A DNA stretch of 64,000 nucleotides from Loripinus fragilis. Lineage: Eukaryota; Mollusca; Bivalvia; Lucinida; Lucinidae. Location: assembly GCA_964019695.1 (NCBI GenBank), contig OZ026524.1:29986164-30050163 (forward strand), given 5' to 3'. Positions 29,841-41,121 of this stretch are shown here, piece after piece. The stretch's first letter is position 1. Every line of letters begins with the position of its first letter. Below the pieces are notes generated by a model. That model was not told where the DNA came from. It worked only from the letters and a program-made list of their open reading frames with translations, and ran no database searches. A program made the position numbers and the translations under genes.

Positions 29841-30164
29841 TGCCCTCATAATAACAGTCGAAATTTACCTAGCAGCCCTAAAATGTACTCTCCGACCATA
29901 GGTCACATAGAACAAAATTTTTGAGCGTAGAATTGTGAATGTTTCAACATGTACAGTGTTAAATCTATGAAAATTTAAAGGGTGTCATTTTGATTTGATT
30001 TCCGATGAAAATAAAAAAAAACTGCCCAATATTTCCGAAAAATTTTCCCCATTCACATAATGTTAAAGATGGCCAACTCTAGCTTTAACAAGGGGCCATT
30101 TGATCAAAAAGGGGGCCAATTTCCTCATGGCCCCCTCTAGATTGAACACTGCATATTTTGGGTG

Positions 30165-30255
30165 CTCAAAAGAACCATCTTATTGTGACTGTCCTTTGGA
30201 GTACCCACAACATATGTTTTAGTTGAGAAATAAGAAAACTATTTTCCCCAGAATT
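30165..30255. mobile_element. MITE family F1, partial copy 4
   Basis: Only the right half is kept: GGGTGCTCAAAAGAACCATC and GTTGAGAAATAAGAAAACTA. Confidence 0.65.
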
Positions 30256-30289
30256 GTTCACATCTCTCATGCCTATAGCTTATCAAGTG

Positions 30290-30500
30290 TGTAGCCAGAA
30301 TATTTTACTCTTTGCATGCTGTTTAATTTTGCTTTTTTGTCGTCTGCCAATCTTTTTCAAATTTGAATTTTTCAAAAAATTATTTCAGGAACACCATCAG
30401 AATATCATACAGTTTGGACCCAGATCAGACCGGACATTTTGTTGGGCCTAATTGTGGTCCAAATTGTTTGCAAAGGTTATCAGCAGACCACAAAAGTTGG
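30290..30500 (+). repeat. Single arm of the 19518-22230 foldback family
   Basis: It carries CTCTTTGCATGC, TTTCAGGAACACCATCAGAA and ACAGTTTGGACCCAGATCAG...TTGTTTGCAAAGG as in the arms at 19640-19880 and 21890-22160. It includes a family H hairpin at 30410-30475. Confidence 0.6.
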
Positions 30501-31211
30501 CATTAGCATTGAAAGAGTTAGTTATGTACATCAAAGAAATCTTACTGAAACAAGCTATTAATATCTTCAATTACACCCTTTTTCAAAATGGGGACTACTC
30601 TTCAAGGGATGAATTTGCTCTCTTAGGGAGCAAATACTTTCATTGAAGAGCAGTCCCTGACGGAATGGAAAACTTTAAGACCACATTAGTTGATCTCCCT
30701 TGAACTGGTACAAGTTTTATTATGCACATGAGTAGCATGGGTGATCGGCGGTTTTGCCTTTGCCTATCTTGAGAAAAGTCATTTATAGTAGCCTTCATAA
30801 CAACGTAATTAACTTATTTTGTTATGTGACCAGAAATTTTAAAGCAATCTGCAGACAAGTTGGATAAATCTTTGTTTCCTTGGAGCAAGTCAACTTTGCC
30901 TCTTGAAGTAAATATAAAGCCAAACCTCAGAACAAACCAGTTTCTTGGGAAATGACCACAGCTTTATGTCAGATCCTGCTTCTACTATGTACTTTCATAA
31001 CATGTATTGTGATTTATCGAATAAAATATTGTTCAAACCAAACCAGTTTCTGAAAGTCAATATTCTTGACAGGTGTTATAAATTGATTTCAAGACAGCTT
31101 AAGTCGGAACAAGTGATAAATTGAAATTAACATTTTGTCAGAATGAAATATACATGATTTTGCATCAGAATTTTAGCCAATCTGAATAAAAATTTGCATT
31201 TAACTAAGTCA
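30500..31211. other. Unassigned AT-rich stretch
   Basis: Only a small inverted string (AATGGGGACTACTCTTCAAGG...CATTGAAGAGCAGTCCCTGA, about 30588-30660) was noticed. No gene seen. Confidence 0.4.
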
Positions 31212-31500
31212 GTTTTTAGCTCATTAGAGCCAAAGGCTCAAGGTGAGCTATGGTTATCTGTCTTTGTCAGTCATGCAGTGTGCATTGTGTGTTAACTTTT
31301 CTTTAAATCACATCCTCATGAACCATTGGTCCAAATTTGAAATAATTTCACAAGAATTTTCCTCATAATGCTCCCTACCAAAATTGCACAAACAGATCTG
31401 CTTTGCTGAACAAAATGGCCACCAGAGCTAAAAATAGACATACCTTAAAGAACATCTCCTTAACCACTTGCCCAAATGAGCCAGGACTCAGGTGAGTGAT
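31212..31500 (+). repeat. AGCTCA/TGAGCC-type dispersed repeat, copy 2
   Basis: Starts TTTTAGCTCATTAGAGCCAA and includes ACAAAATGGCCACCAGAGCT. It has the same order as the copy at 26385 and ends near a TGAGCCAGGACTCAGGTGAG string. Confidence 0.7.
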
Positions 31501-31644
31501 CCAGGGCTCCAGGACCCTCATGTTAATATTTTTTACAAAAATTTTGCATGAAGACAGAGGAACAAAAAGTACAAAGCATTCAATACAAGTTTTAGTTTGA
31601 TTACCTGGTTCCATCCCCTAAGTGGAGCTAGGGGGTGGACAGTT

Positions 31645-31870
31645 TTAGCTCACCTGAATTAAAGGCTCAATGTGAGCTATTGTAATCAATCTTCTGTCAT
31701 GCCTTATCCATCCTGCATCTTTCCTTGTGTGTTCACTTTTTCTTCAAATGTACACCTTCTCCTCTTGAACCACTGGTCCAAACTTAAGATAATTTCACAC
31801 ATTATCCCCCCTTAATGCCCTCTTCCAAAATTGCACAAATATGTTGCATATCAAATAAAGGGAATGAAGC
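31645..31870 (+). repeat. AGCTCA/TGAGCC-type dispersed repeat, copy 3
   Basis: Starts TTTTAGCTCACCTGAATTAA. It is partial, running into a GTTGCATATCAAATAAAGGG string shared with 27180-27370. Confidence 0.65.
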
Positions 31871-32025
31871 ATAGAACAACATGCAAGTAAAAAAAAACTT
31901 AACCCTTGAAATGTTATTAATATTTTTAAGAATACTGCAAAATTTAAGATTTTAAATTCTAAAATTTAGGATTTTGGAAATTTTGAGCTTTCTCTCATGG
32001 GAAAGGCCATAACAGTAATTACATT

Positions 32026-32251
32026 GACAAACAGTGGAGACCAGCATGAATGCTGCAGAATTCAGCCTTCCATCAGGATCTTCACTTTTTGAAAGTACAA
32101 AAAAAGGATCTTACATGTACATGAATGCTCATGTTTTATTGAATTTATTAAACAAGTTGGGGAAAAGAGATAAAATGTGAGGCTTGCCGACCATTTTATC
32201 ACTTTTTCGCAATAATTTCAATAAATTCAATAATACAGGAGCATGAATGTT
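32026..32251. repeat. Family H hairpin followed by a 136-bp palindrome
   Basis: At 32028-32095, CAAACAGTGGAGACCAG and ATCTTCACTTTTTG flank a diverged stem (ATGCTGCAG). At about 32116-32251, GAATGCTCATGTTTTATTGA is mirrored by TCAATAATACAGGAGCATGAATG-type sequence, a foldback MITE. Confidence 0.6.
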
Positions 32252-32560
32252 AGTTCTTTTTATCAGGTGACATTAAAATAACTTAAAAATCGCATTTTGT
32301 GTGTGAAAACATCAATATATATTCAATTGTTAATGCAACTTTATAATGGACGTAATTATGTTGTGTTAATAAATCTGTAAACCACTATAGTGGTTTATTG
32401 ATTTAATTGCATGGCGTTATATCACTCCCAGATGGCTACGCAACATCATGTGATAGAAGACAATCTCCAGTGACAGAAACAAAAGCATTTTGAAAACCGC
32501 AAGCTTTGGTTTTGAACATATGTACCTTGTTGAAGACAGGAAACCCCTAAAGGGGTACTT

Positions 32561-32630
32561 TGGCAAACAGTGATGACCCAGATGAAATGCTGCATAATGC
32601 AGTATTTCATCAGGGTCTGCACTGTATGCT
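32561..32630. repeat. Hairpin family H copy, AAATGCTGCAT core
   Basis: GGCAAACAGTGATGACCCAG and TCAGGGTCTGCACTGTATGC enclose ATGAAATGCTGCATAATGCA. Confidence 0.75.
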
Positions 32631-32804
32631 TCGACAAAATCAATCTTCAGAGAAAGAAATACAATATTCGTTTAAAATTATAATATTTGAACCCTCAATA
32701 TGTCCTGACTTTATTGCATGTAGCTTTATGGAAAATTCCATTGTTCTGAAAAGGGTTAATGGTTTATCCAAACCTTCATTGTTTCAAACTTACTTGGATA
32801 GGGA

Positions 32805-32945
32805 GCACAGTGGTTCAGTGGTAGAGTGCTTGACTTTAGACCGAGGGGCCAAGGGTTCGGGCCTCACTGGCGGCACTGTCTTGTGTCCTTGAGCAAGACA
32901 CCATGAAAAATTGTTGACTGGGACGTAAAGAATCAAATTAAACAA
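32805..32945 (+). repeat. tRNA-derived SINE head
   Basis: GTGGTTCAGTGGTAGAGTGC is a clear A-box region and GGGTTCGGGCCTC a B box. TTGTGTCCTTGAGCAAGACA follows. The middle of the SINE body is missing relative to the copy at 22255, and the TTGTTGACTGGGACGTAAAG end is kept. Confidence 0.75.
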
Positions 32946-33177
32946 AAATACTTCCAGAGAATCCAACTAGTGAGAAAGAGTAAGTAAATGTTGTATCTCA
33001 TTTTTCTGTTGGTGTTGTTTGCAGGTCAGACAAGTATCCATTAGAATGTTAACCCATTTATGCAGAATGGAATTTCCCACCGTTATCAATTGGACCAGTC
33101 CATTTCCATTTTAAGGGTTGTTGGGTGGTATTTTTCAATTTTATTCAAATTTTAATAGATCATTCTATAATCAAATA

Positions 33178-33238
33178 ATGAAGACCCTGATCAGACAGCG
33201 CATTCTGCGGCGTCTGATCTGAGTCTGCACTGTTTGCC
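33178..33238. repeat. Hairpin family H copy, CAGACGC core
   Basis: GAAGACCCTGATCAGACAGC and GCGTCTGATCTGAGTCTGCA pair, followed by CTGTTTGCC. The left outer arm is lost. Confidence 0.65.
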
Positions 33239-33429
33239 TATGTCCCACAAAAAGGATGTTTGGCTTATATGGGCTAAATGTTGCACTGTTATATATACAT
33301 TGAGAATATTGAAAATAAAAAATAAATGAGTTAATCAGTCATGCTTTTATTTATTATGTTCAAAATGACTATCAGGCGTGTAAAAGTGGCCATCCGTCCA
33401 GATAAGCAACATTTTGAGCGTAAAATTGG

Positions 33430-33545
33430 GGTTATTTTCTTATCCATCAGTTTAAACATTTGTTTGGGATGCTCATTGCGAAAGTTCTTATGAGTACCCA
33501 CAATTTATGTTTTTGTTGAGAAATAAGAAAATTGATTTTTGATTA
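33430..33545. mobile_element. MITE family F1, diverged copy 5
   Basis: TTTCTTATCCATCAGTTTAAAC, GGATGCTCATTGCGAAAGTTC and GTTGAGAAATAAGAAAATTG follow the reverse order of the family. Most of the core hairpin is deleted. Confidence 0.6.
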
Positions 33546-33618
33546 TGCACTTTTATCCGGAGGCCTGCATTATGCTTGAAGTAATTTTTAATGCAGGCCT
33601 CCAGATAAAAGCACATCG
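33546..33618. repeat. Palindrome TTTTATCCGGAGGCCTGCAT
   Basis: TTTTATCCGGAGGCCTGCAT and ATGCAGGCCTCCAGATAAAA form an imperfect hairpin about 65 bp long. Confidence 0.7.
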
Positions 33619-33659
33619 TCAAAAATGTTCCTACTTCTTATTTATGCATAAGCTCATTT

Positions 33660-33875
33660 TTAACCCTTAAAGCGCCAACTCTAATTTGCAGCAGACGACA
33701 ATTGCAAATTTTGCTGCTTTTTCAATTTAACAAATAAGGCATGATATTTTATGAGAATCGTCTGCTGGCAGGCGATTCTCATGTAATATCGTACCTTATT
33801 TTTGTCGAAAATTGGGAAAGATGTTGCAAAATTTGTCTTCTGCTGCAGTTGTGATTGGCGCTTTAAGGGTTAAAA
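33660..33875. mobile_element. Foldback MITE (TTAACCCTTAAAGCGCC ends)
   Basis: TTAACCCTTAAAGCGCCAAC and TTGGCGCTTTAAGGGTTAAA are inverted ends. Pairing continues across nearly the whole 215 bp, with a central GAATCGTCTGCTGGCAGGCGATTC hairpin at 33752-33778. Confidence 0.8.
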
Positions 33876-34024
33876 CATATTTGCACATCTATACATAAAT
33901 TTGGCCTAAGCCTTTGTCAACATCCCTGTACTTTGTGTTAGATAGTAACGAAGACTCTGGTAAGACTGTGCATTTGTCATGGCTTATCTGAGCATTGACT
34001 GCTTGCATATGTCAGGCATTTAGT

Positions 34025-34205
34025 AAAGAGTGTGTACCCAAAAAAATAATTTTCTTATTTCTCAACCAAAACATATGTTGTGGGTACTCAAAAGAACCGT
34101 CTCAATGAGACGGTTCTTTTGAGCACCCAAATATATGATACAACTTATTGGTAAGAAACTATTCACAATTTTATGCTGTAAACGTTTGTTTATCTAAACC
34201 TATGA
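34025..34205. mobile_element. MITE family F1, copy 6
   Basis: The cleanest copy: TTTCTTATTTCTCAACCAAA, core GAACCGTCTCAATGAGACGG (a perfect palindrome CCGTCTCAATGAGACGG), TAAGAAACTATTCAC and TTTATCTAAACCTATG. Confidence 0.85.
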
Positions 34206-34599
34206 TAAGTGCTAAGTACCAAAAACTCACGAACTGGTTCATTTCTTCAAACTTGACAGAATGGCGAGTTGTTTTCATTCATTTTTGACAGTGCATCTGC
34301 ACAGGCTGGACATTGCACCATTGAGGGGACAGTAAATAATATTGATTGGCAGTTATATAATCTTTTTATACTTCCCATCATGTAGTCCATCAATCCTTCC
34401 ATTAATACACTCACACTGGTATATCTGGGGCTACAAATTATGGACTATTTTAGTGTATTTAAATGAGTTTGTTCCGTAGACACTTAAAATTGGATGTTTT
34501 ATGTTGCTACAAAGCCTTTGAGTGGCTCTATTGTTTAGCCACATAAGTACATGTCTTTTACTATGATAAACCACTAAACTGTACTGTCACTTCATCTAT

Positions 34600-34990
34600 C
34601 TGTCCATCCATCCCATAAATCTTGTTCACTGGAATTCTCAGCAACTACTGACCAGATTTCAATGAAACTTCATAGGAACCTTCAGTATGAAAAGTAGATG
34701 CGCATATCGTGGAGATACTTCATGTTTAAATTTTATATGAAACCCATATGACATAAATTAAAGGGGACAACAACCCTAATTATAAGTATGTTTTATCAAA
34801 AAGAGCTCTATGAACCATGAATTTTGATACTAGTATCATCAAAATCGGTTGAAAACTGAACAAGCTATGGGCATTTAATATTCAATATAGCCAACATTTA
34901 GCCGCCATTTTGAATTTTTAATTTCCAATTTTAGGGTTGTTGGGTGTTTGTTTTCATTTTTACTCAAATTTTAATTGAACAATCTGTAAG
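34600..34990. repeat. Dispersed repeat fragment and AT-rich sequence
   Basis: TCTGTCCATCCATCCC, then AGATTTCAATGAAACTTCATAGG, resembles a segment that often accompanies TCCGTCCGTCC-type repeats in molluscs. No gene. Confidence 0.35.
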
Positions 34991-35056
34991 CAAACAGTGG
35001 AGACCCTGATCAGACGCAACGTTCTGTGGCGTCTGATTTTGGTCTTCACTGTTTGC
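34989..35056. repeat. Hairpin family H copy, CAGACGC core, complete arms
   Basis: GCAAACAGTGGAGACCCTGA and GGTCTTCACTGTTTGCC flank a stem TCAGACGC/GCGTCTGA. Confidence 0.8.
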
Positions 35057-35544
35057 CTGTGTCCCATAAAAAGGATACCAAGCTTCGTTTTCTTGTCATT
35101 TCAAAAATCCCTCTACCGCTTGTTATATTTTGTATGACATCATCATCTGACCTAAAGGGGGTACCAGAAGTAAACTGATCAAAATAAGTTATGCCCCATG
35201 TCAGTTATTTTCCATGGACATAATGTTTAAATGTTGGAAGTCTAGTTTTTTATTTCGAAAATATCTAAAATAATTGAAAACTATAACTCAAATCAAGTTT
35301 AACAACAATATTTTGGATGCAATTACACAAAGTTTCAACTGAAATTACTGACTGTCTTTCGATATGTGCTTAATTTTCCAAGAGGACCCATAATTTTTTG
35401 CCAATTTTACTATAGGAATGATAGGGAACATTTACGGAACTGTGTGAAGCTCTATGGAAAAATTAACAATATAAATGAAACCTAGCGCATGTTGAGAAGA
35501 AACCTCGCTGAAAATTTTATGCAAAACTCTTTATTCCGTAAAAT

Positions 35545-36010
35545 GTTATGATCTCAGGGGGGGGGGGGGTAACTTGGGAATAATTTTGGTACGGATGTGC
35601 GAGCCAGTTCTTCAAACCTACCCCAATCATATACTTGGTCTTCGAAAAAAAATGACATATTCGTATACTTGATTGAACAAAATGTTCACATATTCATATC
35701 CTGTTCTTTGATTTTATATTACCCTCTTTGCTGTCTGTAAACAAAGTTTACAAATAAATATTACAATTTTGGTTTCTGAGCTGAATATCTGAGATAAAAT
35801 ATGAGTATTTTCAAACAGGGATGTCAGAAAACGGGACCATTCATATATCAATGATGAAAAACTGGGTCAGTCATATACTTTTTCTAAGAAAAAGGGGACA
35901 ATTATCGTATACCTGGCAGCGCTGAAAAAGGAACTATTGGGCAAGTACAGCCGTACTATGTCATATAAAGATAGTACCCCCCCCCCCCCTGAGGTTATGA
36001 TAAACATGAT
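35545..36010. mobile_element. Inverted-repeat element with G-run/C-run ends
   Basis: TGTTATGATCTCAGGGGGGG and CCCCCCCTGAGGTTATGATA are inverted ends. ATTCATATCCTG and CATTCATATATC strings recur inside. No coding sequence. Confidence 0.6.
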
Positions 36011-36159
36011 CGTTTTTGCATTAAGTCTATAGGTCTATAGGACATTTTCAGCTGGGGCTTACGTTATTTCTGCCAGTTATCTTTCTTCAATTTTGGAAAT
36101 AGATGGCAGTCTGATGCAGCGAGATAAGGTAAAATATAGCATGAAGTGAGCAAAGCTCA

Positions 36160-37675
36160 CATACCCCCGGCGGTAGCCATCAGAGGTTGTAACACTTTCA
36201 GAGAAAAGACAAAAATGGTCAAAGATTTCATAATCCTAAATCAAGTAGTTTCTGAGAAAACTTTATTGAAAAATGTCCATATTTGTTATATAAGAGTGAC
36301 AGAAGGAAAAATTGAAAATTTGTAAAAAGACAAAATAAGGATTAGCACCTTAATTTTCATTTACACAATACACTTTGCCTACCTGAAAGTGCACACAAAA
36401 TTTCATAATCCTAAATCGAGTAGTTGCTGAGAAAACTCTGACGAAAACGTCCATATGTGTTATATAGGAGTGACAATTTTCATTTACACAATACACTTTG
36501 CCTACCTGAAAGTGCACACAAATTTCATAATCCTTAATCGAGTAGTTGCTGAGAAATCTCTGACGAAAAACGTCCATATGTGTTATATAGGAGTGACAGA
36601 TAAAAAATTGAAAAAGAAGGCAATATGAGCTTGAGCATCTTTATTTTCATTTACACAATACACTTAGCCAACCTGAAGGTGTACACAAAATTTGAAAACA
36701 CTGGCTCCAGTAGGAACCGAGAAATCTGCAACATAAATTTTCATTGGAGAGAAAGAAAAATGAATAAAAGGACTGATAAGCAATATGTGGCTGTTTTGTG
36801 TTACACAATACAACTCATCACTATCAAGCTTTGTACAAAATTTCAGAATCCTAACTCAAGTAGTTGCTGAGAAATCTTTGACAAAAAAATGTCTATATGT
36901 ATTATATAAGAGTGAAAGAAGGAAAACAATGAAAAATTGAAAAAGAAGGCAAAATGAGCTTTAGCATCTTTATTTTCATTTACAAAATACACTTAGCCTA
37001 CCTGAAGGTTTACACAAAATTTGAAAACACTGGCTCCAATAGGGACCGAGAAATCTTTGACAGAAATTTTCATTGGAGAGAAAGAAAAATGAATAAATAA
37101 AGGGACTGATACGCAATATGTGGCTGTTTTTTTGTTACACAAAACATTTCGTCACTATCAAGCTTTGTACCAAATTTCAGAATCCTAACTCAAGTAGTTG
37201 CTGAGAAATCTTTGACAGAAAAAATGTCCATATGTATCATATAAGAGTGAAAGAAGGAAAAAAACGAAAAATTGAAAAAAGAAGGCAAAATGAGCTTTAG
37301 CATCTTAATTTCCACTTACACAGTACACTTTGCCTACCTGAAGGTGTACACAAAATTTTAAAACACCCGCTCCCATAGGAGCTGAGAAATCTGTGACAGA
37401 AATTTCCATTTGAGAGAAAGAAAAATGAACAAATAAAGGGACTGATAAGCAATATGTGGCTGTTTTTTTGTTACACAATACAACTCATCACTATCAAGCT
37501 TTGTACCAAATTTCAGAATCCTAACCCAAGTAGTTGCTGAGAAATCTTTGACAGAAAAAAAGTTTACAGACAGACAAACCAACAGAGAGACAAACCAACA
37601 GACAAACAAACATAATTACAGAAAAGGCAAAAACTATATACCCCCTATATACTTCGTACCGGGGGTATAATAAGG
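36160..37675 (+). repeat. Composite tandem repeats in a TACCCCC-bounded element
   Basis: Bounded by CACATACCCCCGGCGG and TACCGGGGGTATAATA. First come short units of about 123 bp (36230, 36355, 36477), marked CATTTACACAATACACTTTG. Then come three units of about 330 bp (from about 36652, 36980, 37314) that combine CACTGGCTCC and CACTATCAAGCTTTGTAC blocks. All units share AGTAGTTGCTGAGAAA. Open frames through it are periodic only. Confidence 0.75.
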
Positions 37676-37829
37676 TGGATGCTCAATGAACTCAAAGCCA
37701 TTATTGTTGATGGTAGCCATGACAATGACAGGCTTGTGAATAAAAGGGGTGACAGCTCAGCTTACTTGTAAACAGCCTATTTTTAAAGTGTGATAAGGTT
37801 TCTGTTAAACCATAGGTCCAGATAGGGAA

Positions 37830-37990
37830 AAAGTTTCAACGTAAATCGTAAATATTTTCTTATCCATTAGTTTTAACATTTGTTTTGTGTGCTCAAAAGA
37901 ACGATCTCTATGAGATGGTTCTTTTGAATACACACAACATTTGTTTTGGTTGAGAAATAAGAAAATTGATTTTTGTTTCCACATTCTTAT
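37830..37990. mobile_element. MITE family F1, copy 7 (reverse)
   Basis: TATTTTCTTATCCATTAGTT, core CTCAAAAGAACGATC...GATGGTTCTTTTGA, and GGTTGAGAAATAAGAAAATT. Confidence 0.78.
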
Positions 37991-38094
37991 CTAGAATTTT
38001 AGATGCACCTTAGATGGTTCAGGTTACGATTCACACATTATGACAGTTTTATTTCTTTACTTGAGAGAAAACTAATTAAATGACTGACCTTGAT

Positions 38095-38300
38095 CTCATC
38101 TTGGCCCCGAGGTTTAAAAAATTGTAATGTCCAGCTCAAGGAGTATAAAATTTCAACTACTCATAAATACTCAAATGCTGAAATATGAAGATATTTATTG
38201 CTCTCAAATTTTCAGGTGTTGTATTTGTCATGCTTATAAATGTTAGAGTGGCAACAATTGCTAGCATTTAAACATTAATGGGCAGGATTTTCATGCTTCC
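38095..38300. mobile_element. MITE family F2, reversed copy 3
   Basis: CCCCGAGGTTTAAAAAATTG, AGCTCAAGGAGTATAAAATT, TGCTGAAATAT and CAACAATTGCTAGCATTT follow the family order in reverse. It is diverged. Confidence 0.6.
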
Positions 38301-38344
38301 ACGCAATTTTAGAGGGGCTTATGTTTTGAGGCTGTGTTGAACTG

Positions 38345-38770
38345 CAAATTTCACACCATGTGAAGAATTGGTACCAATACGTCGCTTTTGGCAAATTTGA
38401 AATTTACGTGCGGTCACATTCCATCATTTTTTTTTGGGGGGGGGGGGGGGGGGGTAAAATTCTCAAATATCACATTTTTATATTTTTTAATGTGTGAAGA
38501 ACTGGTACGATTTTTCTCAGTTGTGAAGAATTTGTACCAAATTTTCAGAAATGTGAAGAACCGGTACCGAATCCTCACACATGTCAAGAGTCATACCAAA
38601 TCTCAAATCTGTGAAAAATTGGTACCGAATCTTGAAGTCTGAAAAAATGGTATCAAATCCTCACACGTGTGAAAACTTGGTACCAAATTCTCACACGTGT
38701 GAAAAATTAGTACCTAATTTTCACAGATGTGAAGAACTGATACTTAATCGTCACAGATGTTAGTGACAAA
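38345..38770 (+). repeat. 29-30 bp minisatellite (GTGAAGAA.TGGTACC.AA)
   Basis: About ten units of form TGTGAAGAACTGGTACCGAA-TCCTCACAC, from 38358 and then 38493-38765, several holding a GGTACC palindrome. A T-run plus a 19-base G-run (38427-38454) interrupts it after the first unit. The frame 38581-38763 is periodic (CE.LVPN) but is not a gene. Confidence 0.8.
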
Positions 38771-38811
38771 ACTCTATTAAATTTGTACGTTTTTTAATAA
38801 AAGATAAGATG

Positions 38812-39863
38812 TGTATAACATAGTCAGCTTATACAAGCTCACTATGAGCAAAATCATGTTGAAGGGTTGAGAATCATAATGACTAAAACACTCTTTATGG
38901 TCTGTAAGGCTATGGTAATTGATGGACGGTATTTGGGATGAATACTGTACTTCAATTGCTGATCATAATTTAGCATGCAAAACGACTTATGTAGCGGTTT
39001 ATTAAAGTACTTTAAAATTGGATGCTAGCTAGATGTACATGATTGATGTTTAGATTGGACACAATTCAAATCAGTATTTACATTTCGAAATATTCAATAA
39101 TAAGATCATATGATGGTTAATGTCAAATGCGCAGGTGGTTCTACATGAAAGAGTACCTATCACCTTGTAGACCTTTATTCTGCATGCACAGTTCTATGTA
39201 AGATAATCTATGGGCCTGAGTGGTGTAGGGTCGTAGGTTCGATCCACTGGCTTCACAAGCCGCTAGATGGTATTCCAGGTTGAGACTCAGTCCCCACAAC
39301 AACTAGCTGTTGTCGGGATAGAGCTTCAAAACTATTACTGTAGGACCATAGTAGAATGACAATGATGTACATTTATGCTTACGTTGGAATAGCGCCCAGT
39401 CACTTGTTGTATTATACATGAATCTTATGATTGCATATTCGGTCCAGATGGATCAGGTGATGGATAGTTTCGATAGTGGGCACACGTTTCTATTGTTCAC
39501 ATTGCAGATGCTTAGTAATTATTTCAGTGCAATCATCAGAATCTTGTCATAATATTTGGGCTAATTATACGGATTTAGTAACGGTTAATGTTTTGGAATG
39601 AAAACATCTTTCCATTTTCTCTATATATATTCTGCCGTGTACGACCATGTCTTCAGAAGAGATCAGATTTTGTTTTAGATTAGATCAGATCAGATTAGAT
39701 TTGATTTTGATGAAGAAACCAGTGCATTTTCTGTGATTATTATGAGCTGCTCAGTTGAGCACGCTTCAGTCTTGAATTATACTTATGTGACATTATAATA
39801 TACCACTATACAATCATGAACTAAGACAACTGTGTTTAGTTTCCTTCATTTAATTACGTTATA
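38812..39863 (+). repeat. 5' LTR
   Basis: Starts TGTATAACATAGTCAGC and ends TTAATTACGTTATA. It contains GGTTCGATCCACTGGC at 39237, resembling a tRNA T-arm. The terminal TGTATAAC/GTTATA gives a short inverted end. Confidence 0.88.
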
Positions 39864-39875
39864 CGGTTGTTTTAT

Positions 39876-39894
39876 TGGTGCCGTTCGCCGGATC
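39876..39894 (+). promoter_or_regulatory. Putative primer-binding site
   Basis: TGGTGCCGTTCGCCGGATC lies 12 bases after the LTR's shared end. It starts with TGG (complement of CCA) and partly resembles the complement of a tRNA-Gly 3' end. The matching tRNA is not certain. Confidence 0.45.
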
Positions 39895-40116
39895 TTGAAA
39901 AAATGGACCTTGCATCAAAGAAGGAGGTAAGCTTCACTGTTTTCTTTAATGCATGTCATTAATTAACTTTCTCAAACGAATTGAAAATGGCTTTTATGGA
40001 CAAAAATTTTTAAGTATAATTGATAGGCTGTAGGCTTCTAATCAAATTAAAACTTGGATTCTTTAATTAATTGATAAAGTAAATATTTAAGTAAACAAAT
40101 AAATTTAAAAACAAAA

Positions 40117-40281
40117 ATGGCTGATGGAGAAGAAATTGCTAGAAATTGTCATAATTTGACACAGCTACTATTAAACGTCTCAATCGCCCTAACAATGCTA
40201 CGCATCGCTGCAATCATTCCAAAATTAGATGGCTTGAAAATTAAAACGAAAAAGAAAGCAGACTTTAGATTAATAGACTGA
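40117..40281 (+). pseudogene. Possible gag N-terminal remnant
   Basis: A 54-residue frame starts MADGEEIARNCHNLTQLLLN and ends in a Lys-rich stretch. Its place, 240 bp after the putative primer site, fits a gag start; no gag motif is visible. It may be truncated by the internal deletion. Confidence 0.3.
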
Positions 40282-40325
40282 AGCACTTACAGTGACTCTT
40301 TGCAAATAGGGTCGATGCAAAGAGT

Positions 40326-40720
40326 TTGATTAACCGCTATTTCGTTATTCATCAAGTAAAATTTCAGCAAAATAGTGTTTCAGACAGTCCCAGCTCCTGT
40401 TCAATTATGATTAGAAAACAAAGACTTTTGACTCTGATTGATACAGGAATTTATTTCAATCGGTGGATCCGAACTGTGTCAGGAGTTGAATGTTTTTGTG
40501 TAAGTAGGTTTAAAACTCAGATTGTTACATGGACTAAATTTTTCCTTAATTTGGTGATTCCAAAATGTTTCAAGAGTTTTTGTTGAAAAAAGGTCTAGAG
40601 CTTGATACGCGGACGAAATGTTCTTAAATTCAGTAGTATGAAACGTATTATTAAGAGCTCTTGGGTTTGTGCGGTTCAAGAGGAATATTGATTATGGGAT
40701 TGGACTGGCTGAATCATTTA
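40326..40720 (+). pseudogene. Retropepsin-like protease trace
   Basis: The frame 40326-40586 includes RKQRLLTLIDTG, with the DTG active-site triad at 40440-40448. In another frame about 40680-40712 reads ILIMGLDWLN, resembling the (I/L)(L/I)GxD(W/F)L block late in retropepsins. The spacing (about 80 residues) fits a protease broken by a frameshift. The next expected domain, RT, is absent. Confidence 0.5.
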
Positions 40721-41121
40721 TTTTGTGTTCTGACATACTGTGAAGCGACCCCATAAGCTTAAAATAAAAACATAAAAATTAGTAAAATTAGACATAATTA
40801 TTTAAAAAAAAATAAATAAAAAAAAAATAGGAAAATAAGTTTCCACTTCATGAAAAATAACAAAATATATATGTTGAGAGTTGACCAGGTTCAAATGACC
40901 CATAAAAGGTAAAGTCCACGAAAACATAAGAAACACGACTATCAAGCAGATAAGATGCAAATCATGAAAATGATCATAGAGAGGTTATGAGCCCTCAGTG
41001 TGGATATGTTATATTTAACTATGACATGACCTCATTTAACACATGATTGTGTTTGTAAATAATAATTTAATTCAGTGAAAATGACTGATTGTTATTTTTT
41101 TTTGTTCTTCAGATAACTCTG

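Noticed and set aside
32805..32890. Functional tRNA gene
   Set aside because: A and B boxes are present, but they are followed by a SINE body shared with 22255-22450, and the acceptor stem is not formed.
38490..38770. CRISPR-like array or repeat-protein gene
   Set aside because: It is a plain minisatellite with diverged units; the frame across it has no start context or domain.
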